Source of the DNA: Thioalbus denitrificans
Lineage (GTDB): Bacteria > Pseudomonadota > Gammaproteobacteria > DSM-26407
NCBI RefSeq assembly: GCF_003337735.1
Contig: NZ_QPJY01000016.1
Location: 1-64,000, forward strand
DNA length: 64,000 bases
Direction of reading: 5' to 3'
The position numbers were made by a program, and so were the translations under genes. Shown here piece by piece: positions 55,616 to 64,000 of the stretch. Under the pieces are notes generated by a model. The model searched no databases. It saw nothing but the letters and a program-made list of their open reading frames with translations, and was not told the origin of the DNA. The stretch's first letter is position 1. Each line of letters begins with the position of its first letter.

Positions 55616-56396
55616 AGCGCGCCTCAACGACTGGCACACCCTCACCTGGGAGGAGATCGGCCGCCTGCCGGCGGCGGGCATCGACGGGGCCCTCCTGCCC
55701 GTGGGCGCCACCGAGCAGCACGGTCCGCACCTGGGCTGCGGGATGGACACCGAGATCGCCGGGCGGCTGTGCCGCGACGCGGCGGCGCGCACCGGCGTGG
55801 CGCTGCTGCCGGCGCTGCCCTACGGCTGCTCCATCGGCCACTCCAGGCGCTGGCCCGGTACCCTGGCGCTGCAGCCCAAGACCCTCATCGACGTGGTCAA
55901 GGACATCGGCGACTGGCTCCACGCCTCCGGCTTCCGGCGCCTGTTCCTGGTCAATGGCCACGTCACCAACGCCGCGCCCCTGCGCTGCGCGCTGGAGATG
56001 CTGCGCGCCGAGCACGACGGCCTGATGGTGGCGCTGGTCAACAGCGCCGCCATCAGCGAGCGGGTGCGCGCGCGCCACTTCGAGGACGCCGGCGACTGGC
56101 ACGCCAACGCCGCCGAGACGGCGCTGATGCAGGCCATCGCCCCGGCGCTGGTGCGCGAGGAGCGCATCGAGGCGGCTGACGACCCGGATCGCACCACGGA
56201 GAGCGTCTTCGCCCACCCGGTCAACCGCACCAGCCGCAACGGCGTCACCGGTTATCCCAGCCGCGCCAGCGCCGCCGCCGGCGCCGAGCTCTACGCCTGG
56301 ATGGTGGATGACCTGGCGGAACTGATCACCCGGGGCATGGCCGAGGAGCCGCCCCTGCCCCACTCCTACTTCGAAAAGACCGACGAGAGTTGCTGA
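55605..56396 (+). CDS. Creatininase-family amidohydrolase
   Basis: This 263-residue member of the creatininase superfamily has the metal ligands of the family: [10 protein letters not shown] (Glu and His near residues 37-41), GMDTEIA (Asp), FLVNGHVTN (His) and NAAETALM (Glu). [12 protein letters not shown] replaces the usual GxSxxHxxFPGT lid. Family members cleave creatinine, formamides or other C-N bonds. In this operon it may supply or process a guanidine-related substrate, which is inference; the exact reaction cannot be read from the sequence. Confidence 0.87.
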   Translation: MSIEARLNDWHTLTWEEIGRLPAAGIDGALLPVGATEQHGPHLGCGMDTEIAGRLCRDAAARTGVALLPALPYGCSIGHSRRWPGTLALQPKTLIDVVKDIGDWLHASGFRRLFLVNGHVTNAAPLRCALEMLRAEHDGLMVALVNSAAISERVRARHFEDAGDWHANAAETALMQAIAPALVREERIEAADDPDRTTESVFAHPVNRTSRNGVTGYPSRASAAAGAELYAWMVDDLAELITRGMAEEPPLPHSYFEKTDESC

Positions 56397-56397
56397 C

Positions 56398-57759
56398 ATG
56401 AAGAGCGCCGAAGAGATCAAGCGGATCCGGGACGAACTGAAGGCCAAGGGGGTGAAGTACTGCCTCGGCGCCTACGTGGACATCCACGGCAACCCCAAGG
56501 GCAAGGTGGTGCCCATCGACCACCTGGAGCACATGGCCCATGGCTCGGAGCTCTACACCGGCTATGCGCTGGACGGGCTCGGGCAGAAGCCCAACGACGA
56601 CGAGATCGCCTCGATGCCGGATCTCGACCACATCATCCAGCTGCCCTGGCAGCCGGAGATGGCGTGGATGCCCGCCGACAACACCTTCCACGGCGAGCCC
56701 TACCCCCTCAACGCACGGGTGGCGCTGAAGAAGCAGCTGGAGAAGGCCGCCGCGATGGGCTTCGGGATGAACCTCGGCATCGAGGCGGAGGTGTTCGTGC
56801 TGCGCCAGAACGCCGACGGCAGCCTCGCGGTGCCCAACCCCGACGACCGGCTCACCAAGCCCTGCTACGATGCCCGCGGCTTCCTCGACCAGTTCGGCTG
56901 GCTCGACCGGATGGCCACCGCCATCAACGCGCTGGGCTGGGACCTCTACTCCTTCGACCACGAGGACGCCAACGGCCAGTTCGAATTCGACTTCAAGTAC
57001 GCCGACGCGGTCACCTCCTGCGACCGCTACACCTTCCTGCGCCTGATGGCCAAGGAGTTCGCGAAGCAGGAAGGGCTCGTCGCCACCTTCATGCCCAAGC
57101 CCTTCGCCGACAAGACCGGCAACGGCGCCCACTTCAACATGTCCCTCTACGACCTGGAGACGGGCAGGAACCTGTTCGCCCGCGACCCGAAGGAGGACCC
57201 GCGGGGGCTGGGGCTCACCGAACTGGGCTACCAGTTCATCGCCGGGGTCATCAAGCACGGCAAGGCGCTGTGCGCGGCGTTCGCCCCCACGGTGAACAGC
57301 TACAAGCGGCTGGTACGCCAGGGCGACATGCCCTACTTCACCTGGGCGCCGGTGTTCAACTCCTTCGGCTCCAACAACCGCACCAACTCCGTGCGCGTGC
57401 CCATGGGCGGCGGCCGCTTCGAGTCGCGCAACGCCGACGGCGCGGTGAACCCCTACCTGGCCGCGGCGCTCGCGCTGGCCGCCGGCCTGGAGGGCATCCG
57501 CGAGGGGCTCGATCCCGGCCAGCCCCAGGAGGACAACCTCTACGAGCTGACCGAGGAGGAGCGCGCCGCGCGCGGCATCGAGTTCCTGCCGCGCGACCTG
57601 CAGGAGGCGGTGGATGCCTTCGAGGCCGACCCCTTCGTCATCGATGCGCTGGGCCAGGGGCTGCGCGACGAGTTCATCCGCTACAAGCGCCAGGAGTGGA
57701 ACGCCTATCACCAGACCATCTCGGCCTGGGAGATCGAGCGCTACAGCCACCTGTTCTGA
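56398..57759 (+). CDS. glnT: Type III (GlnT) glutamine synthetase
   Basis: This 453-residue glutamine-synthetase-fold protein of the GlnT class has [23 protein letters not shown], the metal site [11 protein letters not shown] and [30 protein letters not shown]. It lacks the typical GlnA adenylylation segment. It is encoded two bases after the creatininase gene. It could fix the ammonia released by the pathway, or form a gamma-glutamyl amide with an amine, as related enzymes do. Confidence 0.9.
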   Translation: MKSAEEIKRIRDELKAKGVKYCLGAYVDIHGNPKGKVVPIDHLEHMAHGSELYTGYALDGLGQKPNDDEIASMPDLDHIIQLPWQPEMAWMPADNTFHGEPYPLNARVALKKQLEKAAAMGFGMNLGIEAEVFVLRQNADGSLAVPNPDDRLTKPCYDARGFLDQFGWLDRMATAINALGWDLYSFDHEDANGQFEFDFKYADAVTSCDRYTFLRLMAKEFAKQEGLVATFMPKPFADKTGNGAHFNMSLYDLETGRNLFARDPKEDPRGLGLTELGYQFIAGVIKHGKALCAAFAPTVNSYKRLVRQGDMPYFTWAPVFNSFGSNNRTNSVRVPMGGGRFESRNADGAVNPYLAAALALAAGLEGIREGLDPGQPQEDNLYELTEEERAARGIEFLPRDLQEAVDAFEADPFVIDALGQGLRDEFIRYKRQEWNAYHQTISAWEIERYSHLF

Positions 57760-57801
57760 TACGGCGCCGGCAACGGAGTGCAAGGAGGGGAGGGCACGGG
57801 C

Positions 57802-58272
57802 ATGAGCGGTCACAACGGCAACGGCGGCGTCAGCCGCATCAGCGTCTCCCTGCCGGAGCCGCTGCTGCGGCAGCTCGACGCGATGGTTTCGGAGCGCGGC
57901 TTCATGAGCCGATCCCAGGCCATCGCGGAGATGGTGAGCGAGCAGGTGGCGGCCCACAAGCAGGCGCTGGGCAGCGAGATCATGGCCGGCACCATCACCC
58001 TGCTCTACGACCACTCCACGCCGAACCTGCAGAAGAGTCTGGCGGATCTCCAGCACGAGCACATCCGCGAGGTGATCAGCTCGCTGCACGTCCACCTCAT
58101 GCACTCCCAGACCATGGAGGTGATCCTGGTGCAGGGGCCGGCGGCGGCGCTGCAGCTCATCGCCGACGAGATGATCACCCTGCGCGGGGTCATCTCCGGC
58201 AAGCTGGAGTTGACCACCACGCTGATCCCGCAACTGCACCTGCCCGCGGAGAAACGCGCCGGCCAGGCGTGA
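57802..58272 (+). CDS. NikR-like ribbon-helix-helix regulator with altered metal site
   Basis: This 156-residue transcription regulator has an N-terminal ribbon-helix-helix (RISVSLPEPLLRQLDAMVSERGFMSRSQAIAEMV, residues about 11-45) and a C-terminal ACT-like NikR domain. Aligning to E. coli NikR, ligands His76, His87 and His89 are kept as His85, His96 and His98 (LQHEH, LHVHL), but Cys95 becomes Thr104 (HSQTMEV). It is the last gene of unit 1 and sits directly before the unit 2 promoter. The two GTTAATAC-type dyads are its likely targets. It may sense another metal or a small molecule rather than nickel. Confidence 0.9.
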   Translation: MSGHNGNGGVSRISVSLPEPLLRQLDAMVSERGFMSRSQAIAEMVSEQVAAHKQALGSEIMAGTITLLYDHSTPNLQKSLADLQHEHIREVISSLHVHLMHSQTMEVILVQGPAAALQLIADEMITLRGVISGKLELTTTLIPQLHLPAEKRAGQA

Positions 58273-58289
58273 TGCACCAGGACCGTGCC
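58273..58289 (+). promoter_or_regulatory. NtrC-like site of unit 2
   Basis: TGCACCAGGACCGTGCC keeps GCAC and GTGC seven bases apart, the spacing of the unit 1 site. It begins right after the nikR-like stop codon and is centred about 116 bp before the predicted start at 58397. Confidence 0.6.
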
Positions 58290-58369
58290 GGCCGCGGGGC
58301 ACTGATCCAGGATGGTGCGCGTGACCCCTGCGCAGGCCTGTTTTTCCGGGGTTCCAGGGCCGTGTCCGG

Positions 58370-58386
58370 CTGGCACGCGCCTTGCT
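58370..58386 (+). promoter_or_regulatory. Sigma-54 promoter of unit 2
   Basis: CTGGCACGCGCCTTGCT is a perfect match to YTGGCACG-N4-TTGCW. Predicted transcription starts near 58397, giving an 87-nt leader before the first DUF1989 gene. Confidence 0.92.
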
Positions 58387-58399
58387 GTTACCGATGCAG

Positions 58400-58429
58400 G
58401 GTATTACCGAAAACGGAATTGTTAATACC
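58400..58429 (+). promoter_or_regulatory. Inverted-repeat operator of unit 2
   Basis: Arms GGTATTACC (58400-58408) and GTTAATACC (58421-58429) bracket a 12-bp spacer. Read as GTATTA-N16-TAATAC it has exactly the geometry of the E. coli NikR operator (GTATGA-N16-TCATAC). It begins three bases after the predicted start of transcription. Confidence 0.7.
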
Positions 58430-58483
58430 GGGAATCGTTACGAGCCGGGAGTCCCGCGAGGCTCCGAACAGGAGGTGGTTTCA

Positions 58484-59209
58484 ATGCGTGAATCTTCGCC
58501 GAGCAGCCCGCTGTGGGAGGAACTGGTGCCGGGCGGGGCCCACTGGTCCGGGGTGCTCCGCCGCGGCACCACCCTGCGCCTGACCGACGTGGGTGGCGGG
58601 GCCAATGTCGCCATGCTGCTCTACAACAACGAGGAGAAGCTCGAGCGCTACAACATGGCCGACACCCTCAAGGCGCAGCACACCGCCCACCTCACCGCCG
58701 GCTGCGCCTGCTACTCCGACATGGGCCGCGTGCTCTGCTCCATCACCGGCGACAGCGTGGGCTGGCACGATCCCATCGGCGGCGTCTCCAACGCCGCCAT
58801 GGTGGCGCGCAGGTACGGCGCGCTGAGCTACCAGGAGGCGCGCAACGCCTGCCACCGCAACGGCTACGACAGCCTGCTCAACGAGGTGGCCAAGTACGGA
58901 CTCGGCCGGCGCGACCTGGTGCCCAACATCAATTTCTTCAGCAAGGTGGTGGTGGACGACGGTGGCAACATGGCCTTCGCCGGCGGCCACTCGCGGGCGG
59001 GCGACCACGTGGATCTCCGCTTCGAGATGGAAACCCTGGTGGTGCTCTCCACCTGCCAGCATCCCCTCGATCCGGATCCGGAGTACCGGCCCCGCGACGT
59101 GAAGCTCACCGCTTGGTACAGCGGTCCCGCCGGCGCCGACGATCCCTGCCGCAACCGCTGCCCCGAGAACCGGCGCGGCTTCGCCAACACCGATCGGCTC
59201 TACCTCTGA
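58484..59209 (+). CDS. DUF1989 protein (urea carboxylase-associated protein 2 type)
   Basis: This 241-residue DUF1989 protein is one of the paired urea-carboxylase-associated proteins, shown in the guanidine pathway to act as subunits of carboxyguanidine deiminase (CgdAB). Blocks are [55 protein letters not shown] and [29 protein letters not shown] precedes the ATG. It is the first gene of unit 2 and is paired with the next gene. Confidence 0.92.
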   Translation: MRESSPSSPLWEELVPGGAHWSGVLRRGTTLRLTDVGGGANVAMLLYNNEEKLERYNMADTLKAQHTAHLTAGCACYSDMGRVLCSITGDSVGWHDPIGGVSNAAMVARRYGALSYQEARNACHRNGYDSLLNEVAKYGLGRRDLVPNINFFSKVVVDDGGNMAFAGGHSRAGDHVDLRFEMETLVVLSTCQHPLDPDPEYRPRDVKLTAWYSGPAGADDPCRNRCPENRRGFANTDRLYL

Positions 59210-59241
59210 GCCCGGCCCGCGCAGCGAACAGGAGAACGACC

Positions 59242-59892
59242 ATGACGACGCAACTGGTGGAGAGCCCGCTCGACCCGGCAGACGCCCTCTGCCGCGAGGT
59301 GGTGCCCGCGGGCGAGCCGTGGATGAAGGTGGTGAAGCAGGGGCAGGTGTTCCGCATTCTCGACCTCGAGGGCAACCAGGCGGTGGACACCCTGTTCTAC
59401 AGCGCCGCCGACCCGGAGGAGCGCTACAGCGCCCAGGACACCATCCGCGGGCAGGGCAACATCTACCTCACCACGGGCACCAAGCTGCTCTCCAACCTCG
59501 GCAACGTGATGCTCACCATCACCGCCGACACCTGCGGCCGCCACGACACCCTCGGCGGCGCCTGCTCGGCGGAGAGCAACACGGTGCGCTACGCCCTGGA
59601 CAAGCGCCACATGCACAGCTGCCGCGACAGCTTCCTGATGGCGCTGGCGCAGTGGGATCGGGGCATGACCAAGCGCGATCTCTCCAGCAACATCAACTTC
59701 TTCATGAACGTCCCGGTGACCCCGGCGGGCGGCCTCACCTTCGAGGACGGCATCTCCGCCCCGCTCAAGTACGTGGAGATGCGCGCCGAGATGGACGTGC
59801 TGGTGCTGGTCTCCAACTGCCCCCAGCTCAACAACCCCTGCAACGCCTACAACCCCACCCCGGTGGAGATGCTGGTCTGGGATGCGCCGTGA
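59242..59892 (+). CDS. DUF1989 protein (urea carboxylase-associated protein 1 type)
   Basis: This 216-residue partner of the preceding DUF1989 protein has [74 protein letters not shown] and [18 protein letters not shown]. The Cys/His positions ([13 protein letters not shown] and [12 protein letters not shown]) are those expected for metal binding in this family. Together the pair should remove ammonia from carboxyguanidine to give allophanate. Confidence 0.93.
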   Translation: MTTQLVESPLDPADALCREVVPAGEPWMKVVKQGQVFRILDLEGNQAVDTLFYSAADPEERYSAQDTIRGQGNIYLTTGTKLLSNLGNVMLTITADTCGRHDTLGGACSAESNTVRYALDKRHMHSCRDSFLMALAQWDRGMTKRDLSSNINFFMNVPVTPAGGLTFEDGISAPLKYVEMRAEMDVLVLVSNCPQLNNPCNAYNPTPVEMLVWDAP

Positions 59893-59923
59893 CCGGGTTG
59901 GAAAGGAACTTGCGTGGAAAGGA

Positions 59924-60100
59924 ATTAACGCCAGGACGCAAAGGCGCCAAGCCGCGAAGAGGGAAGATCCTGTGAGTGTGACGATGGGTGCGGAGCGATG
60001 GGCAACCGGGGGCCGGTATGGCCCGGGTGGCTCCCCGCGCAACTCGATTCGCCTTTCTTGACCTGGGTCTTTGCGCCTTCGCGTCTTAGCGTTGAATTAA
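59924..60100. repeat. Intergenic element D: inverted repeat inside the carboxylase operon
   Basis: The left arm ATTAACGCCAGGACGCAAAG-GCGCCAAG (59924-59951 onward) is inverted at 60069-60100 (CTTTGCGCCTTCGCGTCTTAGCGTTGAATTAA). The words are the same family as the outer arms of element A (30727-31094). It separates the second DUF1989 gene from the carboxylase by 227 bp in an otherwise tight operon. Confidence 0.85.
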
Positions 60101-60119
60101 TCGCCGGAGTGGAAGAAGC

Positions 60120-63100
60120 ATGTTCAAGAAGGTCCTGATCGCCAACCGCGGCGCCATCGCCTGCCGCGTCATCCGCACCCTGAAGCGCATGGGCATCAAG
60201 TCGGTGGCGGTCTACTCGGAGGCCGATGCCCACTCCCTGCACGTGGCCCAGGCCGACGAGGCGCTGTGCATCGGTCCGGCGCCCGCCTCCCGGAGCTACC
60301 TGGATACCGCCCGCATCCTCGCCGCGGCGCGGGAGAGCGGCGCCCAGGCCATCCATCCCGGCTACGGCTTCCTCAGCGAGAACGCGGCCTTCGCCGAGCT
60401 CTGCGCCGCCGAGGGCATCGCCTTCATCGGCCCGACGCCGCAGCAGATGCGCGACTTCGGCCTCAAGCACACCGCCCGCGAGCTGGCGCAGATCAACGGC
60501 GTTCCGCTGCTGCCGGGCAGCGGGCTGCTGGAGGGGGTGGAGTACGCCCTGGCGGAGGCCGCGCGCATCGGCTACCCGGTGATGCTCAAGAGCACGGCGG
60601 GCGGCGGCGGCATCGGCATGCAGCTCTGCCGCGACGAGGCGGAACTGCGCGAGGCCTATCACTCGGTGGAGCGGCTCAGCCGCAACAACTTCGGCCAGGT
60701 GGGCATGTTCCTGGAGAAGTTCATCGAGCGCGCCCGCCACATCGAGGTGCAGATCTTCGGCGACGGCGCCGGCCGGGTGGTGGCCCTGGGCGAGCGCGAC
60801 TGCTCGGTGCAGCGGCGCAACCAGAAGGTGATCGAGGAGACCCCGGCCCCCGGCCTCGACGACGCCCTGCGCGCCCGCCTCCACGCCGCCGCCGTGCGTC
60901 TCGGGCGGGCGGTGGGCTACCGGTCGGCGGGGACCGTGGAGTTCATTTTCGACGCCGACACCGACGACTTCCATTTCCTGGAGGTGAACACCCGCCTGCA
61001 GGTGGAGCACGGCGTCACCGAGGAGGTCTACGGCGTGGACCTGGTGGAGTGGATGGTGCGCCAGGCCGCCGGGGAGAGCGAGTTCCTCGACAGCTACCGG
61101 CCCAACCCCCGGGGCTGGGCCATCCAGGCGCGCCTCTACGCCGAGGACCCGGCCCGCAACTTCCAGCCCAGCGCCGGCCTGCTCACCGAGGCGGACTTCG
61201 CCGGGACGGCGCGGGTGGAGACCTGGGTGGAGCGGGGCAGCGAGGTGCCGCCCCACTACGACCCGATGATCGCCAAGATCATCTGCGCCGGCGCCGATCG
61301 CGCCGAGGCCCTCGCCAACCTGTCGCGGGCGCTTGCGGCCACGCGGGTGGCGGGCATCGAGACCAACCTCGACTACCTGCGCCAGGTGGTGGCCCACGAC
61401 ACCTTCCGCCGCGGCCGGCAGATCACCGCCTTCCTCGGCGGCTTCCACTACGCCCCCGCCACGGTGGAGGTGCTGGTGCCCGGCACCCAGACCACGGTGC
61501 AGGACTGGCCCGGCCGCGTGGGCCACTGGGACGTGGGGGTGCCGCCCTCGGGCCCCATGGATCATCTCGCCTTCCGGCTGGCCAACCGCATTGTCGGCAA
61601 CGCCGAGGGCGCGCCGGGGCTGGAGCTCACCGTTTCGGGACCGACGCTGCGCTTCAACACCGGGGCGGTCATCGCGCTCACCGGCGCCGACATGCAGGCG
61701 GAGCTCAATGGCGGGCCCGTGCCGCGGTGGGCGCCCGTCACGGTCCCCGCCGGCGCGACGCTGCGCCTGAAGGCCGCGGCCGGCCCCGGCACCCGCGCCT
61801 ATCTCGCCGTGCGCGGCGGCTTCGACGTGCCCGACTACCTGGGCAGCCGCGCCACCTTCACCCTCGGCCAGTTCGGCGGGCATGCCGGGCGCACCCTGCG
61901 GGTGGGCGACGTGCTGCACCTGGGCGGCAGCGAGCCGGAGGCCGCGCCGGCGGCGCTGCCCCCCGCGCTGGTGCCCGAGTACACGACCGAGTGGGAGGTG
62001 GGCGTGCTCTACGGCCCCCACGGCGCGCCCGACTTCTTCACCGATGAGGACATCGGGATGTTCTTCGGCACCGCCTGGGAGGTGCACTACAACTCCAGCC
62101 GCACGGGCGTGCGCCTCATCGGTCCCAAGCCGAAGTGGGCGCGCAGCGACGGCGGCGAGGCGGGGTTGCACCCCTCCAACATCCACGACAACGCCTATGC
62201 CATCGGCAGCGTGGACTTCACCGGCGACATGCCGGTGATCCTCGGCCCCGACGGCCCCAGCCTCGGGGGCTTCGTCTGCCCGGCCACCATCGTCCAGGCG
62301 GAGCTGTGGAAGCTCGGGCAGCTGAAGCCCGGCGACACGGTGCGCTTCCGTCCCCTGACCCTGGCGGAGGCCAGCCACCGCGAGGCGGTGCAGGCGCGCG
62401 AGGTGGCGGCCCTGTCGCAGGCCCCCGAGCGACCCGCGCCCATCCGCCGCGAGGGCGGTCCCGCGGCGCCCGCGGAGGGACCGGTGCTGGCGCGCCTACC
62501 GGCCACGGCGGAGCGGGTGGAGGTCACCTACCGCCAGGCGGGCGACCGCTACCTGCTGGTGGAGTACGGCCCGCTGGTGCTGGACCTGGAGCTGCGCTTC
62601 CGCGCCCACGCCCTGATGGCGTGGCTGAAGGATCGCAACGTGCCGGGCATCGTCGACCTCACCCCCGGCATCCGCTCCCTGCAGGTGCACTACGACAGCC
62701 GTGTGCTCGCCACCGGCGAGCTGCTGGAGACCCTGGTGGCGGCCGAGGCGGAGCTGCCGCCGCTGGACGAGCTGGAGGTGCCGAGCCGCATCGTCCACCT
62801 GCCGCTGTCCTGGGACGATCCCGCCACCCGGCTCGCCATCGACAAGTACATGCAGTCGGTGCGCCCCAACGCGCCCTGGTGTCCCAGCAACATCGAGTTC
62901 ATCCGCCGCATCAACGGGCTGGACTCCATCGACCAGGTGCGGGAGATCCTCTTCAATGCCAGCTACCTGGTGCTGGGCCTGGGCGACGTCTACCTGGGCG
63001 CTCCGGTGGCCACGCCGCTGGACCCGCGCCACCGCCTGGTGACCACCAAGTACAACCCCGCGCGCACCTGGACGCCGGAGAACGCCGTGGGCATCGGCGG

Positions 63101-63746
63101 CGCCTATCTCTGCGTCTACGGCATGGAGGGGCCGGGCGGCTACCAGTTCGTGGGGCGCACGGTGCAGATGTGGAACCGCTACCGCCAGACCGCCGACTTC
63201 ACCGGCGGCAAGCCGTGGCTGCTGCGCTTCTTCGACCAGATCCGTTTCTACCCGGTGGGCGGCGAAGAGCTGCTGCGCATGCGCGAGGAGTTCATCCAGG
63301 GCCGCTTCAGGCTGAAGGTGGAGGAGACCACCTTCAGCCTGCGCGACTACCGCGCTTTCCTCGCCGGGAACAGTGAATCCATCGCCGCCTTCAAGAGCCG
63401 CCAGCAGGCCGCCTTCGATGCCGAGCGCGAGCGCTGGGAGCGCGATGGGCAGAGCACCTGGGAGCAGGAGGCCGACGCCGCGCCGGTGGAGGAGGGCGAG
63501 CTGCCGCCGGGCTGCCATCCCATCGCCAGCCACGTGCCGGGCAGCGTCTGGCAGATCCCCGTGCAGGCCGGCCAGCGGGTCCATGCGGGCCAGGAGCTGG
63601 TGATCGTGGAGTCCATGAAGATGGAGATCGCCATCCTCGCCGCCGAGGATGGCGTGGTGGAGTCGGTGCTCTGCCGCGAGGGCGGGCAGGTGGCGGCGGG
63701 CCAGAACCTGGTCATCATCCGCGGCGCGACCGCCGCGACAGCGTAG
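60120..63746 (+). CDS. Biotin-dependent guanidine/urea carboxylase
   Basis: This 1208-residue single-chain carboxylase has, in order: a biotin carboxylase domain (residues 1-455; [78 protein letters not shown]), a carboxyltransferase built from KipA/KipI-type units (about 465-1060; [43 protein letters not shown]), and a C-terminal biotin carrier with Lys1167 in ESMKME. It carboxylates urea or guanidine with ATP and bicarbonate. The DUF1989 pair is expected only for guanidine, so guanidine is the likelier substrate. Unlike the yeast enzyme it is not fused to allophanate hydrolase. Confidence 0.93.
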   Translation: MFKKVLIANRGAIACRVIRTLKRMGIKSVAVYSEADAHSLHVAQADEALCIGPAPASRSYLDTARILAAARESGAQAIHPGYGFLSENAAFAELCAAEGIAFIGPTPQQMRDFGLKHTARELAQINGVPLLPGSGLLEGVEYALAEAARIGYPVMLKSTAGGGGIGMQLCRDEAELREAYHSVERLSRNNFGQVGMFLEKFIERARHIEVQIFGDGAGRVVALGERDCSVQRRNQKVIEETPAPGLDDALRARLHAAAVRLGRAVGYRSAGTVEFIFDADTDDFHFLEVNTRLQVEHGVTEEVYGVDLVEWMVRQAAGESEFLDSYRPNPRGWAIQARLYAEDPARNFQPSAGLLTEADFAGTARVETWVERGSEVPPHYDPMIAKIICAGADRAEALANLSRALAATRVAGIETNLDYLRQVVAHDTFRRGRQITAFLGGFHYAPATVEVLVPGTQTTVQDWPGRVGHWDVGVPPSGPMDHLAFRLANRIVGNAEGAPGLELTVSGPTLRFNTGAVIALTGADMQAELNGGPVPRWAPVTVPAGATLRLKAAAGPGTRAYLAVRGGFDVPDYLGSRATFTLGQFGGHAGRTLRVGDVLHLGGSEPEAAPAALPPALVPEYTTEWEVGVLYGPHGAPDFFTDEDIGMFFGTAWEVHYNSSRTGVRLIGPKPKWARSDGGEAGLHPSNIHDNAYAIGSVDFTGDMPVILGPDGPSLGGFVCPATIVQAELWKLGQLKPGDTVRFRPLTLAEASHREAVQAREVAALSQAPERPAPIRREGGPAAPAEGPVLARLPATAERVEVTYRQAGDRYLLVEYGPLVLDLELRFRAHALMAWLKDRNVPGIVDLTPGIRSLQVHYDSRVLATGELLETLVAAEAELPPLDELEVPSRIVHLPLSWDDPATRLAIDKYMQSVRPNAPWCPSNIEFIRRINGLDSIDQVREILFNASYLVLGLGDVYLGAPVATPLDPRHRLVTTKYNPARTWTPENAVGIGGAYLCVYGMEGPGGYQFVGRTVQMWNRYRQTADFTGGKPWLLRFFDQIRFYPVGGEELLRMREEFIQGRFRLKVEETTFSLRDYRAFLAGNSESIAAFKSRQQAAFDAERERWERDGQSTWEQEADAAPVEEGELPPGCHPIASHVPGSVWQIPVQAGQRVHAGQELVIVESMKMEIAILAAEDGVVESVLCREGGQVAAGQNLVIIRGATAATA

Positions 63747-63760
63747 GGAGAGGGCGGCAC

Positions 63761-64000
63761 ATGGAGACCCCGGATCTGAACCTGGCGGCGCTGGCCGCCG
63801 CCTACCGCGACGGCAGCCTCACCCCCACGCAGGTGGTGGAGCGGGTGCTGGCCCGCATCGAGGCCACCCGCGAGAGCAACGCCTGGATTCACGTGCTCCC
63901 GGCCGCGGCGCTGCGGGCGCGGGCCGCCGAGCTGGAGGCGCGCGGTCCCGGGGGGCTGCCCCTCTACGGGGTGCCCTTCGCCATCAAGGACAACATCGAC
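63761..64000 (+). CDS. atzF: Allophanate hydrolase, 5' part (cut by window end)
   Basis: The first 80 residues are visible. They begin METPDLNLAALAAAYRDGSLTPTQVVERVLARIEAT and reach the amidase-signature lysine region YGVPFAIKDNID (Lys of the Ser-Ser-Lys triad). Directly after the carboxylase, this must be allophanate hydrolase, which splits allophanate to ammonia and CO2. A GGGAGAGGGCGGC ribosome-binding site precedes the ATG. Confidence 0.92.
   Translation, partial: METPDLNLAALAAAYRDGSLTPTQVVERVLARIEATRESNAWIHVLPAAALRARAAELEARGPGGLPLYGVPFAIKDNID

Overview
The window reads as the chromosome of a high-GC gammaproteobacterium, most like a sulfur-oxidising or purple-sulfur member of the Chromatiales/Ectothiorhodospiraceae. 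The grounds are the run zapA - 6S RNA - 5-formyl-THF cyclo-ligase and the run ygfB-pepP-ubiH-ubiI-gcvTHP (both classical gammaproteobacterial synteny), strong GC bias with GTG starts and ATGA/GTGA overlaps, and many c-type cytochromes. The genus is not determined. No tRNA, rRNA, CRISPR array, insertion sequence or phage gene was seen.

Region 1 (1-11450, minus strand) is an outer-membrane uptake locus. It has two TonB-dependent receptors, a DUF4198-type periplasmic protein, a NapH-type polyferredoxin, a DsbD/TauE-like membrane protein and two complete ExbB-ExbD-TonB energisers in tandem. Both receptors sit behind near-identical sigma-54 promoters, with conserved upstream blocks at identical offsets (-45 and -87). 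Region 2 (11451-19290) is a haem region. It holds a cytochrome b561 fused to a dihaem cytochrome, the oxygen-binding cytochrome SHP, a separate dihaem cytochrome DHC, a PepSY protein and an OmpR/EnvZ-type pair, then a nine-haem secreted cytochrome on the opposite strand.

Region 3 (19291-33600) is mostly housekeeping and small accessory genes: a sugar-type ABC importer, a GFA protein, a pirin remnant, a thioesterase, an MliC lipoprotein, an EF-hand protein, HD-GYP, rpiA, ilvA, an EVE protein, 5-FCL, 6S RNA and zapA. Region 4 (33705-52421) is ygfB-pepP-ubiH-ubiI-gcvT-gcvH-gcvPA-tpx-gcvPB-dgkA, then a YbhGFSR-like ABC exporter, sixA, an unrecognised gene and an EamA transporter.

Region 5 (52501-64000, runs off the end) is the most interesting. 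It is a nitrogen-assimilation locus of the guanidine/urea carboxylase type, arranged as two units. Each unit has an NtrC-like site about 120 bp upstream, a strong sigma-54 promoter and a GTTAATAC-type dyad at the predicted start of transcription. Unit 1 encodes an ABC importer, a creatininase-family hydrolase, a type III (GlnT) glutamine synthetase and a NikR-like ribbon-helix-helix regulator in which the fourth nickel ligand (Cys) is Thr. Unit 2 encodes two DUF1989 proteins (carboxyguanidine-deiminase type), the biotin-dependent carboxylase and the start of allophanate hydrolase. My inference is that nitrogen limitation (NtrC/RpoN) activates both units and the NikR-like protein controls both through the dyads.

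Repeats are a second theme. There are two perfect heptamer arrays, heptamer-like sequence running into the 5' ends of ubiH and ubiI, and four intergenic elements built as inverted repeats of purine-rich words. One of these elements lies inside the carboxylase operon.
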